DNA of 28,939 nucleotides from Euryarchaeota archaeon UBA202 (GCA_002502685.1 DAQA01000028.1:3467-32405); one strand, 5' to 3'; positions 1 to 6,729 are shown, counted from the stretch's first letter. Numbers and translations are program-made. The notes: generated by a model not told the origin, from the sequence alone.

Positions 1-230
1 CATGGTAAAGGAGGTGCACCAAGTTGCCTAATATTACCAAGGGCAAGAACTTGGAATTGATGTGGAAACATTGGTGCAAACACTAAAAAACCTATCATTG
101 TAGAGATAATAAGGAATAGATATCTAATCTTTCTGTTAAACTTATCTCTATGAAACAGGTAGACCAAAATAAACAAAGCAACTATAGCATAAATCATTCC
201 AACCATCTTAGGTATATTTTCAGCAATCAT
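1..230 (-). CDS. Membrane protein, N-terminal part only (runs off window)
   Basis: An open frame of 76 codons starts at ATG 230 on the minus strand and continues off the left edge. Its ATG overlaps the stop of the preceding permease gene as ATGA (227-230), so translational coupling is likely. The visible protein starts MIAENIPKMVGMIYAI and has two hydrophobic segments, at about residues 9-26 and 36-54, separated by a basic loop (HRDKFNRK). After the second segment comes APMFPHQFQVLALGNIRQLG. A short periplasmic-type stretch before a later GRxFCGxxCP motif is typical of NapH/NosR-like membrane ferredoxins. That motif would lie outside the window, so the family is only a guess. It is the last visible gene of the operon with the two half-permeases. 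Confidence 0.6.
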   Translation of the reverse strand, partial: MIAENIPKMVGMIYAIVALFILVYLFHRDKFNRKIRYLFLIISTMIGFLVFAPMFPHQFQVLALGNIRQLGAPPLP

Positions 231-796
231 CCAATGACACCTCTTTGTTCTTTGATTTTATTTCTCTTCACACGCCATCCAACTATTTTTTCAATAGAAA
301 ACCCCATAATTATTACAAAAATAATGGTTAGAATCAATCGTAAAAACATAAATTCTGCCCCAAGGAATTGTACCTCTACCATTTCCTGCGGTATTTTTAT
401 ACATGCCCATGCAGAAAGAAAAACAATAATATTGGAAATACTTGCCCCTTTTTTTAGAAGAGTTGATGCCATCGGAAAAGCCACATAAAGTGGTCCAGTA
501 GGTAACGTGCCAATAAGGATCGATAATGATATACCCCTGAATCCCGATGTTTTTCCCAGATATTTTACAACGGTTTCATTTGAAATAAAAACAGCGAAAA
601 GACCCATGATTATCATTACCGAAGGAAGAATAATTATCATCTCCAGGAAATATTCCTGAGATGTTGAGGTTACTGCCTCTGCCTTATCTGGAAAAACCAA
701 GAGAAGAACTACAACAATGACGATAGTAATGCCAAGGAGAAACCAATCCTGTATCATTTTCTTCTTCTGTTTTGTTTGCTTCTCTCCAGGTTTCAT
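227..796 (-). CDS. Half-size permease, DUF318/ArsP (YraQ)-like, second half
   Basis: A 189-residue integral membrane protein with about four hydrophobic segments (roughly residues 17-35, 50-72, 88-112 and 148-168) and a basic tail. The core motif GPLYVAFPMASTLLKKGAS resembles the permeases of the DUF318/ArsP_1 family (PF03773), which are normally single chains of about 300 or more residues with two similar halves. Here the halves are separate genes, and this one matches the upstream gene across the FPxASxxLxxGAS segment. The start at 796 forms an ATGA overlap with the upstream half-permease. Family members export methylarsenicals or unknown substrates. No substrate can be read from this sequence. 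Confidence 0.75.
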   Translation of the reverse strand: MKPGEKQTKQKKKMIQDWFLLGITIVIVVVLLLVFPDKAEAVTSTSQEYFLEMIIILPSVMIIMGLFAVFISNETVVKYLGKTSGFRGISLSILIGTLPTGPLYVAFPMASTLLKKGASISNIIVFLSAWACIKIPQEMVEVQFLGAEFMFLRLILTIIFVIIMGFSIEKIVGWRVKRNKIKEQRGVIG

Positions 797-1275
797 AGAA
801 TCATTCCCATTATAAAAGCAATTGCGATTGCAATAATGAAACTTAATCCATTCCTAAGTAGAGCTATGTTCCTCCCAAGTTCTTTTATCTCTAAGGGTAA
901 CGTAATCATTCCAATCATAGTCAGCGTGGTAATAAATGCTGCAACAGCGGTAACCGATGCGCCACTTTCAAGAATTGAAGATGCTAAAGGAAATGATAGT
1001 AGGGCTGGAATATGCATGAGAGCACCAACTACTCCAACAAGCAGTACACCACTTACTCCAGATTGTTCTCCCACAAACCTTGATATTTGATTCGGTGGGA
1101 CAAAACCAAGAAGTAAGCCGATTATAATAATTATGATAAACACCATTGGAATTATTTTTATGAAGGATTTCAAAGCCATTTTCAGTGATTGTATTGCTTT
1201 CTTTCGATCCTTGATAAATGCTATGAAAAGGCACCCCAGAGCGATGCCATTTATGATAATTGTAGTAACATTCAT
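793..1275 (-). CDS. Half-size permease, DUF318/ArsP (YraQ)-like, first half
   Basis: A 160-residue membrane protein with hydrophobic segments at about residues 5-20, 40-60, 75-100, 108-127 and 140-160. It contains HIPALLSFPLASSILESGAS, a counterpart of the FPMASTLLKKGAS segment in the next gene, so the two proteins are paralogous halves that probably assemble together. The start ATG is at 1275, preceded by a strong Shine-Dalgarno (AGGAGGGA at about 1282-1289) that overlaps the stop codon of the regulator gene. Its stop overlaps the next start as ATGA. It belongs to an operon: regulator, half-permease, half-permease, membrane protein. The family assignment rests on the motif and the topology. 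Confidence 0.75.
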   Translation of the reverse strand: MNVTTIIINGIALGCLFIAFIKDRKKAIQSLKMALKSFIKIIPMVFIIIIIIGLLLGFVPPNQISRFVGEQSGVSGVLLVGVVGALMHIPALLSFPLASSILESGASVTAVAAFITTLTMIGMITLPLEIKELGRNIALLRNGLSFIIAIAIAFIMGMIL

Positions 1276-1286
1276 TTTTATCCCTC

Positions 1287-1631
1287 CTAGATAACATCTT
1301 CTTTTGTGCTAAGTAAATCAATGACAATTCTTTTATTTTTTAATTTCCAGATTTTTTCTGGTGCACCACCACCTTCATCTACATATTCTGCAACCATTAT
1401 GATATCTGCATTTTTCAGTTCGGAAAGGTGATAATAAAATCCGGGTTTTGTTAATTTTTCACCTTTTTTGATAAGATGGCTATAAATTTCTTTTGTACTC
1501 TTTTGCCCTTCACCAATATATTCAATGATTGTCCACCTGGTCCGAAAACGAAGGGCTTTACCGAATTTTCGAATTATTAGCCATTGCGGATGTGCATCCT
1601 CCGGTGGCCTATAAGGAATATTAGTAGACAT
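1287..1631 (-). CDS. ArsR-like winged-helix transcriptional regulator
   Basis: A predicted DNA-binding protein of 114 residues. After a short N-terminal tail comes a winged helix: RTRWTIIEYI as the first helix, STKEIYSHLIKKG, then the recognition helix KPGFYYHLSELKNADII, and a wing with GGGAPEKIWKL. There are no cysteines, so it is not a cysteine-based metal sensor. I chose ATG 1631 (MSTNIPYRPP) over ATG 1643. A TATA-like box (TATATTAC on the minus strand, about 1652-1660) lies about 26 bp upstream of 1631, the spacing of a leaderless archaeal transcript. The box is inside an inverted repeat, which suggests autoregulation. It is the first gene of the permease operon and probably its local regulator. 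Confidence 0.8.
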   Translation of the reverse strand: MSTNIPYRPPEDAHPQWLIIRKFGKALRFRTRWTIIEYIGEGQKSTKEIYSHLIKKGEKLTKPGFYYHLSELKNADIIMVAEYVDEGGGAPEKIWKLKNKRIVIDLLSTKEDVI

Positions 1632-1640
1632 ATAAATTAC

Positions 1641-1673
1641 CATAATATTATTGTAATATACTAAAATATTATG
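1641..1673 (-). promoter_or_regulatory. Promoter with inverted-repeat operator over the TATA box
   Basis: CATAATATT (1641-1649) and AATATTATG (1665-1673) form a perfect 9-bp inverted repeat with a 15-bp spacer centred on 1657. The spacer holds the TATA-like element of the minus-strand operon, about 26 bp upstream of ATG 1631. A dimeric winged-helix protein bound here would block TBP. The local regulator is the obvious candidate. This is inferred from geometry only. Confidence 0.55.
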
Positions 1674-1763
1674 TTATTATTTAATAGTTTTGCTTGACAG
1701 ATTAAAATTTAGAATTTTTCAATCACCCTTAAATTTCTCAGTAAAATAATAATTCTTATAGGA

Positions 1764-1842
1764 GTAAATGTAGGTTCGAATCCCTCCCTCAGCGATTTTT
1801 TCTTCTTGTAATTTTTACCGGTAAAAAGGTTTCAAATCCCTC
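1764..1842 (+). repeat. Dispersed tRNA-3'-end-like repeat, copy 1 (one and a half units)
   Basis: Within the 345-bp divergent gap between the regulator and the LuxE-like gene lies GTAAATGTAGGTTCGAATCC, then CTCCCTCAGCGATTTTTT, then a 16-bp perfect palindrome TTTTTACCGGTAAAAA (1812-1827), then a second partial unit with GGTTTCAAATCCCTC. GG-TTCGAAT-CC followed by CCTCAGCG looks like a tRNA T loop and 3' acceptor strand. No matching 5' tRNA half is found upstream. The first 38 bases match copy 2 (6739-6776) with two differences. Apart from promoters, I see nothing else in the gap. Confidence 0.75.
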
Positions 1843-1941
1843 TTACTCTAAATAAAGTTTATAAATATTTTTATCATCCATTAATCAGACAGGAATTTTT
1901 CATCACCCGAATTTACTGACAGAGCCAGATTTCTTGTGGAA

Positions 1942-1950
1942 AATATTATA
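1942..1950 (+). promoter_or_regulatory. TATA-like box for the LuxE-like gene
   Basis: The A/T-rich element ATATTATAT is centred about 30 bp upstream of the tandem ATGs at 1977 and 1980. This fits a leaderless transcript starting at or next to the start codon. No Shine-Dalgarno precedes the ATGs. Another candidate, TTTATAAATA, is near 1859. Confidence 0.45.
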
Positions 1951-1976
1951 TGTGAAATAAGCCATATCTGATTTAC

Positions 1977-3350
1977 ATGATGGAGGCAATAACTGGGACC
2001 AATGGCAATGAGTTATGGAAAAGGGCAGAAGCATTATTTGGTAAGCCCCAAAAACAGTGGATAAACGTTGATGAAATGATCTATGGTATAAATGACTATT
2101 TTGATAATACTCGTAGAGATGAGAATGGGGAAAGGCAGAAAGGCATTAAGGAGGCATTTGATTTCCATTACCAGAACAACCTGTTCTACAATCAATATTG
2201 TCAAGAGCAAAAAATAACTCCACTGGATATAAAAACTGAAGAAGACTTCAAAAAAATCCCCATGATCCCTGATACATTCTTTAAAGATTATCCAAACGAG
2301 GATCCTCATAGTGTTTTTGAGTGGCTTTATCGGGTGTCATCTGTAAATATTGGAAGCTATGATTTTGATGGAAAATCTCTCCAAAATTTTCTGGGATGGG
2401 CAGAAAATAGACTCAAAGGAGTCATCTTACATTCCAGTGGAACAAGCGGGAAGTTCAGTATCATGTTTCGGGATAAGGAGACCTATCGAAGATTTTTTCA
2501 TATGGCTATAAAAACGTTGCTGTTCCATATTGTCCCAGTTGAAAATGACATCCATTTCATCTATCCTGGACCTACCCAAACGTATCTTGCAATGGGACAT
2601 GTGGTGGCCACAGGGTCCCAAATCTTTAATGATGAGCATAAGCATTTTTTAACTAATAGACCTCTCACAATGGAGCTTGTAAAACTTATGTCAACAGGAA
2701 AAGCTGAAGGCATAAAACAAAAAATAGAATTGCTTCTCCTAAAAAAAGCAATGACAAAGGGACAGTATGGCATTATCAAACTATTACAAAAACTTGAGAA
2801 AGAGGAAAAACAAGTTTTTCTTCTTACTTTTCCTTTTCAAATATGGAACTTAATGGATATCATGGACAAAGAGGGGATAACCTTTGATCTCGGAGAAACC
2901 AATAGTTTCATGGTAACCGCAGGGGGATGGAAACTCTATTCCTCCGAAAAAGTGACAGAAAAGGAGTTTGCTACTAGGGTAGAAAAAACACTTGGTATTC
3001 CAAAGGAAAACTATAGGGACATCTATGGAATGTCAGAGATGAATGGGCTTGCACTTTCTTGCGAGAAACGATATAAACATTTGACAGATTGGATTTATCC
3101 CCAGGTTTTAAATGAAAACCTTGAGCCCATTGGCTTTGGAAAATGGGGAAGATTTGCTTTCCTTGATCCCGCAGGATATAGTTATCCTGGATTTATTATA
3201 ACGGGTGATCGTGTTAAATTGCTTGAGAAATGTCCAAAATGCCATAAAACAGGTGTTGTTCTAGAGTCAGAAATAACAAGAATGACGGGAACTGAAGCAC
3301 GGGGATGTGGCAATCTCATGAGAAAGCTCTTGTCAGAAGAATTGCGGTAG
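1977..3350 (+). CDS. LuxE-type acyl-protein synthetase (acyl-adenylating enzyme)
   Basis: A 457-residue cytoplasmic enzyme of the ANL/LuxE type (PF04443 family). It is expected to activate a carboxylic acid with ATP and pass the acyl group to a thiol or other acceptor. The nucleotide-binding loop HSSGTSGK is at residues 152-159, and the downstream adenylate-forming motif DIYGMSEMNG is at about 348-357. A further conserved block, ITGDRVKLLEKCPKCHKTG, carries a CxxC at 419-422, as in many LuxE proteins. Two adjacent ATGs (1977, 1980) are possible starts and a TATA box fits either. The transglutaminase-like gene follows after 13 bp, so the pair is probably co-transcribed. No LuxC reductase or LuxD is in the window, so a bioluminescence-type fatty aldehyde pathway is unlikely. 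The substrate is unknown. Confidence 0.82.
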   Translation: MMEAITGTNGNELWKRAEALFGKPQKQWINVDEMIYGINDYFDNTRRDENGERQKGIKEAFDFHYQNNLFYNQYCQEQKITPLDIKTEEDFKKIPMIPDTFFKDYPNEDPHSVFEWLYRVSSVNIGSYDFDGKSLQNFLGWAENRLKGVILHSSGTSGKFSIMFRDKETYRRFFHMAIKTLLFHIVPVENDIHFIYPGPTQTYLAMGHVVATGSQIFNDEHKHFLTNRPLTMELVKLMSTGKAEGIKQKIELLLLKKAMTKGQYGIIKLLQKLEKEEKQVFLLTFPFQIWNLMDIMDKEGITFDLGETNSFMVTAGGWKLYSSEKVTEKEFATRVEKTLGIPKENYRDIYGMSEMNGLALSCEKRYKHLTDWIYPQVLNENLEPIGFGKWGRFAFLDPAGYSYPGFIITGDRVKLLEKCPKCHKTGVVLESEITRMTGTEARGCGNLMRKLLSEELR

Positions 3351-3363
3351 TAAATGCGATGAA

Positions 3364-4389
3364 ATGTTTGAAAATATTAAAAGAGAGTTAGACAAAGGTT
3401 TTTTTATTCAATGGCCGTTACCCAAAAATTTTCTAGGCACAGTTGGCCCATTACTAACCATCCTTGCAAGACACCCCGATTCGATAATCGAAAATGTTCC
3501 TGCTTACACCAAACGATTGAATAGCCATCGTGTACCATGGGCCCATATTGATGATGAAAAACGGTATGATTCCATCAGTGAGTTAAAAAAAAAATTTGTG
3601 GATAAAGCCAAGTCCGTCGACAATGAATTACCTGATGAAAAATATTTACGTCCAACTCGTTTCTGTGAATCTAACTCTTTGGAAATACGGGCTCTTGCCC
3701 ATGAACTTCGAGCGGAAACAGAATCTGATATCAAATTCGTTCAGGCTGCTTTCAATTGGGTTAAAAATAAAAAATACCTGGTGTTTAAACCAATTTCTGG
3801 TGCCCTCCAGATATTTAAAACAAAAGGTGGGGTATGCCTTGATCAGTTGTCTTTATTAACGGCTATAACCAGAGCTGGAGGCATTCCTGCTCGTTATAGA
3901 CTCTATGGATTAGCTCCCACACAAGAACTCTATAATGTCATGGTTGCCCCAAATCCAATCATAAAAGAAACATATGAAGCTTTAGGATTTCTGGATGCAA
4001 TGCATGGAGAAGCTGAGCTTATGGTAAATGGAACATGGATTCATGGTGACCCAACTTTTTCAGATGAATTAAGTGTTGGATTGGGAATACCCATATCTGA
4101 GTTAGGCGGAGAGCCCGGATGGAGGGTTAGAGTTCCTAAGAGTGGTGACATTAGGTTCGAGGGCTTCCCAGTATTATTTCGTCATTTTTTTATACCCCTA
4201 TTAATAATTTTACGGAAAACAGTTGATGATATAAATGATTCATTGGATGAAATCAGGGAAAACGGTAGGAGAATACTTGATGAAATTAGCATAGAGGAAT
4301 ATAATAAAAAGACAAAGAAGACTTTCAAGCCAACTGTACCATCCATTTCAGAAGTAAAATTGTTTAGAGAACAGATAAAAAAAGAATAA
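3364..4389 (+). CDS. Transglutaminase-like cysteine protein
   Basis: A 341-residue protein with a transglutaminase-like (papain-fold) core. The catalytic triad looks complete: Cys158 in KGGVCLDQLSLL, His214 in MHGEAEL and Asp229 in HGDPTF, the usual order and spacing. Such domains act as peptidases, amidases or acyltransferases through a Cys acyl-enzyme. The region before residue 100 matches nothing I recognise. The C-terminal part has one short hydrophobic stretch (FFIPLLIILRK) and a charged helical tail. There is no signal peptide, so it is likely cytoplasmic. It starts 13 bp after the LuxE-like gene, which suggests that one protein activates an acid and the other transfers or removes an acyl/amide group. 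The joint role is inferred. Confidence 0.75.
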   Translation: MFENIKRELDKGFFIQWPLPKNFLGTVGPLLTILARHPDSIIENVPAYTKRLNSHRVPWAHIDDEKRYDSISELKKKFVDKAKSVDNELPDEKYLRPTRFCESNSLEIRALAHELRAETESDIKFVQAAFNWVKNKKYLVFKPISGALQIFKTKGGVCLDQLSLLTAITRAGGIPARYRLYGLAPTQELYNVMVAPNPIIKETYEALGFLDAMHGEAELMVNGTWIHGDPTFSDELSVGLGIPISELGGEPGWRVRVPKSGDIRFEGFPVLFRHFFIPLLIILRKTVDDINDSLDEIRENGRRILDEISIEEYNKKTKKTFKPTVPSISEVKLFREQIKKE

Positions 4390-4435
4390 AAACAGTTATT
4401 GATGGTTTTGTTTCCCAGGTTATGTAAATTATTCT

Positions 4436-5123
4436 CTATAATTTTGTTATAAAGCTATTTATTCCCTCAGCGATGTCACGCCAACTTGTATTACTAAAAA
4501 AATGATGACAGCCATCATACAATCTGTATTCTGCATTGTATTTTTCAGCCATTTTTTTAACCATGTCCGGGGGACAGACTCTATCGCTTTTAGTCGTGAT
4601 AAAGAGAAGGGGACAAGTTACGTTTTTTTTCATTAACGGCTATCTTGTTTCGTGCAAGTTCATGTGTAACAATTGCTGATTCCTCTACAAGGTTTTCATA
4701 GATTTTTTTTTGCCTTGTCTTCTTCTAAACCAACCAGCATATATTTTCTAATAAAGGGATATTCTTCCTTAAATGGTTTTTTCATGATAACCTTGGGGGC
4801 ATACTTAACAGAAGAGAGTACAATGTCACCCCGAAAATTTATTCCTTTAGGTGATGCAGAACAGATAGCGACACCACCTTTTATTGCGGTTTCCTCCGCT
4901 ATTTTCTGGACAATCAAACCACCCATTGAATGTCCAATCACTATATCATCCTCTACTAGTAGTGTCTTTACTTTATTCACGTAATCTTGGAAACGGGTTT
5001 TCCTTAAATTTAGTCCTTCTCGCAAATTTACTGCTTTGCATGAATACTTTTTCTTGTTAAAATAAGTGATGAGGAGTTGCCACACGTCGGCATTGGATAG
5101 CATCCGTGGATGAAAATAAGCAT
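4436..5123 (-). pseudogene. Alpha/beta-hydrolase gene broken by three frameshifts
   Basis: The pieces together make one alpha/beta-hydrolase of about 230 residues. From ATG 5123 the first frame gives MLIFIHGCYP (oxyanion HG motif). A shift near 5095-5103 leads to NADVWQLLITYF and on to GHSMGG (nucleophile Ser). A second shift is at nine A (T at 4703-4711), giving IYENLVEESAIV. A third is at eight A (T at 4623-4630), giving NVTCPLLFITTKSDRV (acid Asp) and DGCHHFF (catalytic His). Dropping one A from each run restores the frame. A TATA-like element (about 25 bp upstream of 5123) would give a leaderless start. The cause could be decay, sequence error in homopolymers, or slippage; three breaks in one gene favour decay. 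Confidence 0.75.
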
Positions 5124-5182
5124 AATACAAAAACGAGAAATGAGCTTAAATAGCTTCTTACCTAGTAGACTTCTTAAACTTT

Positions 5183-5225
5183 AATCTGCATCACCACCTT
5201 ATCATAAATCCTTTTCACATCCCCT
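5183..5225 (+). repeat. Short dispersed repeat, copy A
   Basis: This roughly 43-bp stretch ends in ATCATAAATCCTTTTCACAT and is similar to 5926-5970 (CCATAAATCCTCTTCAAATC), with about three quarters of the bases matching by eye. The ATAAATCC...TTCAAATCC part also recalls the second unit of the tRNA-3'-like repeat at 1820-1842, so it may be a worn relative. Confidence 0.35.
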
Positions 5226-5380
5226 AAAACAGATAGTACTGCTGTTTACGAAATAACCCAAATTTTCTAGGGGTGAAAATCTAATGTAGGGGGGCCATAT
5301 TTACTCTCTTTATTATAGCAATATAATTGCTCAACATCAAAATTTATAAAAACATTGGTGCTATTTCATTAGATTGTTAA

Positions 5381-5764
5381 ATGACCAGTCCTTGTATTAA
5401 TGTCAAGTGTATTCAATGTTGTAAAGATACAAATATGCCTCTTTCAAAAACGGATATTAAACGGATAGAAAGCCTAGGCTATTTCTATGATTTTTTTGTT
5501 GATACTCATGATGGATGGCTTCAGCTGAAGAATAGAGATGGACTGTGTGTGTTTCATAATGGCAAGAAATGTTTGATTTATGAGCATAGACCTGAAGGAT
5601 GCCAGCTCTATCCTATGATATTTGATAAGGACAATAATTGTGCAATTTTGGATGAGGAATGTCCTCATAGAACTAAATTTTTGATTACCATGAGTTCAAG
5701 GAAAAAGTTGTTTCATCTTGTTTCAAAAATTGAATCAGAAAGATTCCAAAGAATGAGTTTATAA
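5381..5764 (+). CDS. YkgJ-type cysteine-cluster protein (Zn/Fe-chelating family)
   Basis: A 127-residue cytoplasmic protein with the cysteine pattern of the YkgJ/PF03692 family. An N-terminal CxxCC (Cys10, 13, 14) is followed by GLCVFHNGKKCLIYEHRPEGC, then LYPM, and a late EECPH. The cysteines are thought to bind zinc or an iron-sulfur centre. Members have been implicated in metal binding and as small partners of methyltransferases and flagellin-lysine modifiers, but the role here is unknown. A TATA-like box (TTTATAAA, about 5343-5350) lies about 35 bp upstream of ATG 5381. The gene stands alone between a decayed hydrolase and the cold-shock gene. Confidence 0.8.
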   Translation: MTSPCINVKCIQCCKDTNMPLSKTDIKRIESLGYFYDFFVDTHDGWLQLKNRDGLCVFHNGKKCLIYEHRPEGCQLYPMIFDKDNNCAILDEECPHRTKFLITMSSRKKLFHLVSKIESERFQRMSL

Positions 5765-5925
5765 ATAACATTTTATCTACGATATCATAAGGTCATAAAT
5801 CTAACCCATCAAATCCTCGATTTCTTTGTGTAATGAATAAAATCTTTCATCTACTTCTGTCTGCTTTTTCTTTTCTCTATTTTATATAGAATTGATTTAT
5901 TTTCATGCCAATTGGCTTAGATTAC

Positions 5926-5970
5926 AATCCTTATCCCCACTTTACCATAAATCCTCTTCAAATCCTCCCC
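5926..5970 (+). repeat. Short dispersed repeat, copy B
   Basis: This is the counterpart of 5183-5225, with TTTACCATAAATCCTCTTCA followed by AATCCTCCCC. It lies in the 373-bp gap (5765-6137) between the YkgJ-type and cold-shock genes. Otherwise that gap holds only A/T-rich sequence and the cold-shock promoter and leader. Confidence 0.35.
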
Positions 5971-5988
5971 CTGTCGCTCTTTATAGGA

Positions 5989-6137
5989 ACCTATATAAGG
6001 GAGTAGCTACTACAGGGATACCGATAAAGGAATATTGGCAAGTCGTTTCATATTTACGTTTTTTACGAAATTTTGAGATTTTTTGTTTGTGTTCTTTTGC
6101 AAAACTCCGGGCACATATGTCTGAGGAGGTGAAATAG
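5989..6137 (+). promoter_or_regulatory. Cold-shock gene promoter and long leader with strong SD
   Basis: CTATATAAGG (about 5990-5999) is a good TATA element but lies about 140 bp upstream of the cold-shock ATG, which implies a leader of roughly 115 nt. The leader ends in a strong Shine-Dalgarno GAGGAGGTGA (about 6122-6131). Most other housekeeping genes here look leaderless. A long structured leader is what bacterial cspA mRNAs use for temperature control; the same function here is conjecture. Confidence 0.45.
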
Positions 6138-6329
6138 ATGAAAGGAACAGTAAAATGGTTCAATTCCTTCAAAGGATATGGCTTCATTACGGGAGAAGAT
6201 GAAAAAGATGTCTTCGTGCACAAGAATGGTATACCCAATGGAGCCCAGATCAATGAGGGAGACAAAGTTGAATACAACACACAAGAGACAGATAAAGGAT
6301 TAAGTGCAATAGAAGTAAAAAGATTATAA
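6138..6329 (+). CDS. csp: Cold-shock domain protein (CspA family)
   Basis: A 63-residue single cold-shock domain, the full length of the family. It starts MKGTVKWFNSFKGYGFI, containing RNP1 (KGYGFI), and has RNP2 as VFVHK. The end GLSAIEVKRL corresponds to the usual GPQAxxVxxL. It binds single-stranded RNA or DNA as a chaperone in the cytoplasm. The start is fixed by the strong SD 7-8 nt upstream. Csp genes are patchy in archaea and are usually thought to be acquired from bacteria. The SD-led long leader agrees with that but does not prove it. Confidence 0.95.
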   Translation: MKGTVKWFNSFKGYGFITGEDEKDVFVHKNGIPNGAQINEGDKVEYNTQETDKGLSAIEVKRL

Positions 6330-6373
6330 AAATAGTAATTATTTTACGGGACTGCTTTCTTTATCATAAGTAC

Positions 6374-6389
6374 CCTAAAATCTTTTAGG
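6374..6389 (+). terminator. Possible hairpin terminator after the cold-shock gene
   Basis: CCTAAAA (6374-6380) and TTTTAGG (6383-6389) form a perfect inverted repeat with a 2-base centre, 45 bp after the cold-shock stop. T-rich tracts follow (CTTTTCCC and ACTTTTTTTAG). Archaeal termination mainly uses T tracts, so the hairpin itself may not matter. Confidence 0.3.
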
Positions 6390-6608
6390 ATAACCTTTTC
6401 CCAACTTTTTTTAGTTTTACTGTAAGATAAATTATGGGAAAAACTACCTAATTTATCAAAACCTACTCCCAATTATCTCATGGATCTTTTTGCATATGAT
6501 TTTTTATTTTGTCATCAAGCCCAATTATAGTATCTAGAAAATACGCAAATGATTGTTTTTTTCTTTGTTTATTTCACCGATTTAATTAAGGATTTCACTG
6601 AGAGTTTA

Positions 6609-6673
6609 TTTAAAAGGATTGGTAAACAAATATTTTGTATATGATCCTTGTTGGCCAGCACTGGACAGGATAA
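6609..6673 (+). pseudogene. Decayed 3' end of a dockerin-type gene
   Basis: Frame 6629-6673 reads NILYMILVGQHWTG followed by TAA, almost the same as the end of the dockerin of the protein at 10469 (NILDIIMIGQHWTG, stop). The last 15 bases, CACTGGACAGGATAA, are identical. Just upstream, TTTAAAAGGATTGGTAAACA resembles a coding version of a DGKxNI calcium loop but is out of frame and contains a stop. The rest of the gap (6330-7011) holds repeat copy 2 and no credible gene, so this is a relic of a longer secreted protein gene. Confidence 0.65.
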
Positions 6674-6729
6674 AAATACAGGATTTTACACTTCACCTTC
6701 TTTCTTTTTTTACCTCGGGTATTTCTCTA

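Noticed and set aside
1690..1800. A complete tRNA gene ending at GGTTCGAATCC...CCTCAGCGA
   Set aside because: No 5' acceptor strand (GCTGAGG), D arm or anticodon arm can be placed in the 75 bases upstream. The same is true at 6660-6770 and 9500-9600.
1977..3350. The LuxE-like gene as a phenylacetate-CoA ligase
   Set aside because: The two families are related, but the CxxC tail block and overall motif order fit LuxE better. A CoA-ligase activity cannot be excluded from sequence alone.
5892..6137. An open frame ending directly before the cold-shock gene
   Set aside because: It has no start signal, its composition is not protein-like, and it covers the TATA box, leader and SD of the cold-shock gene.
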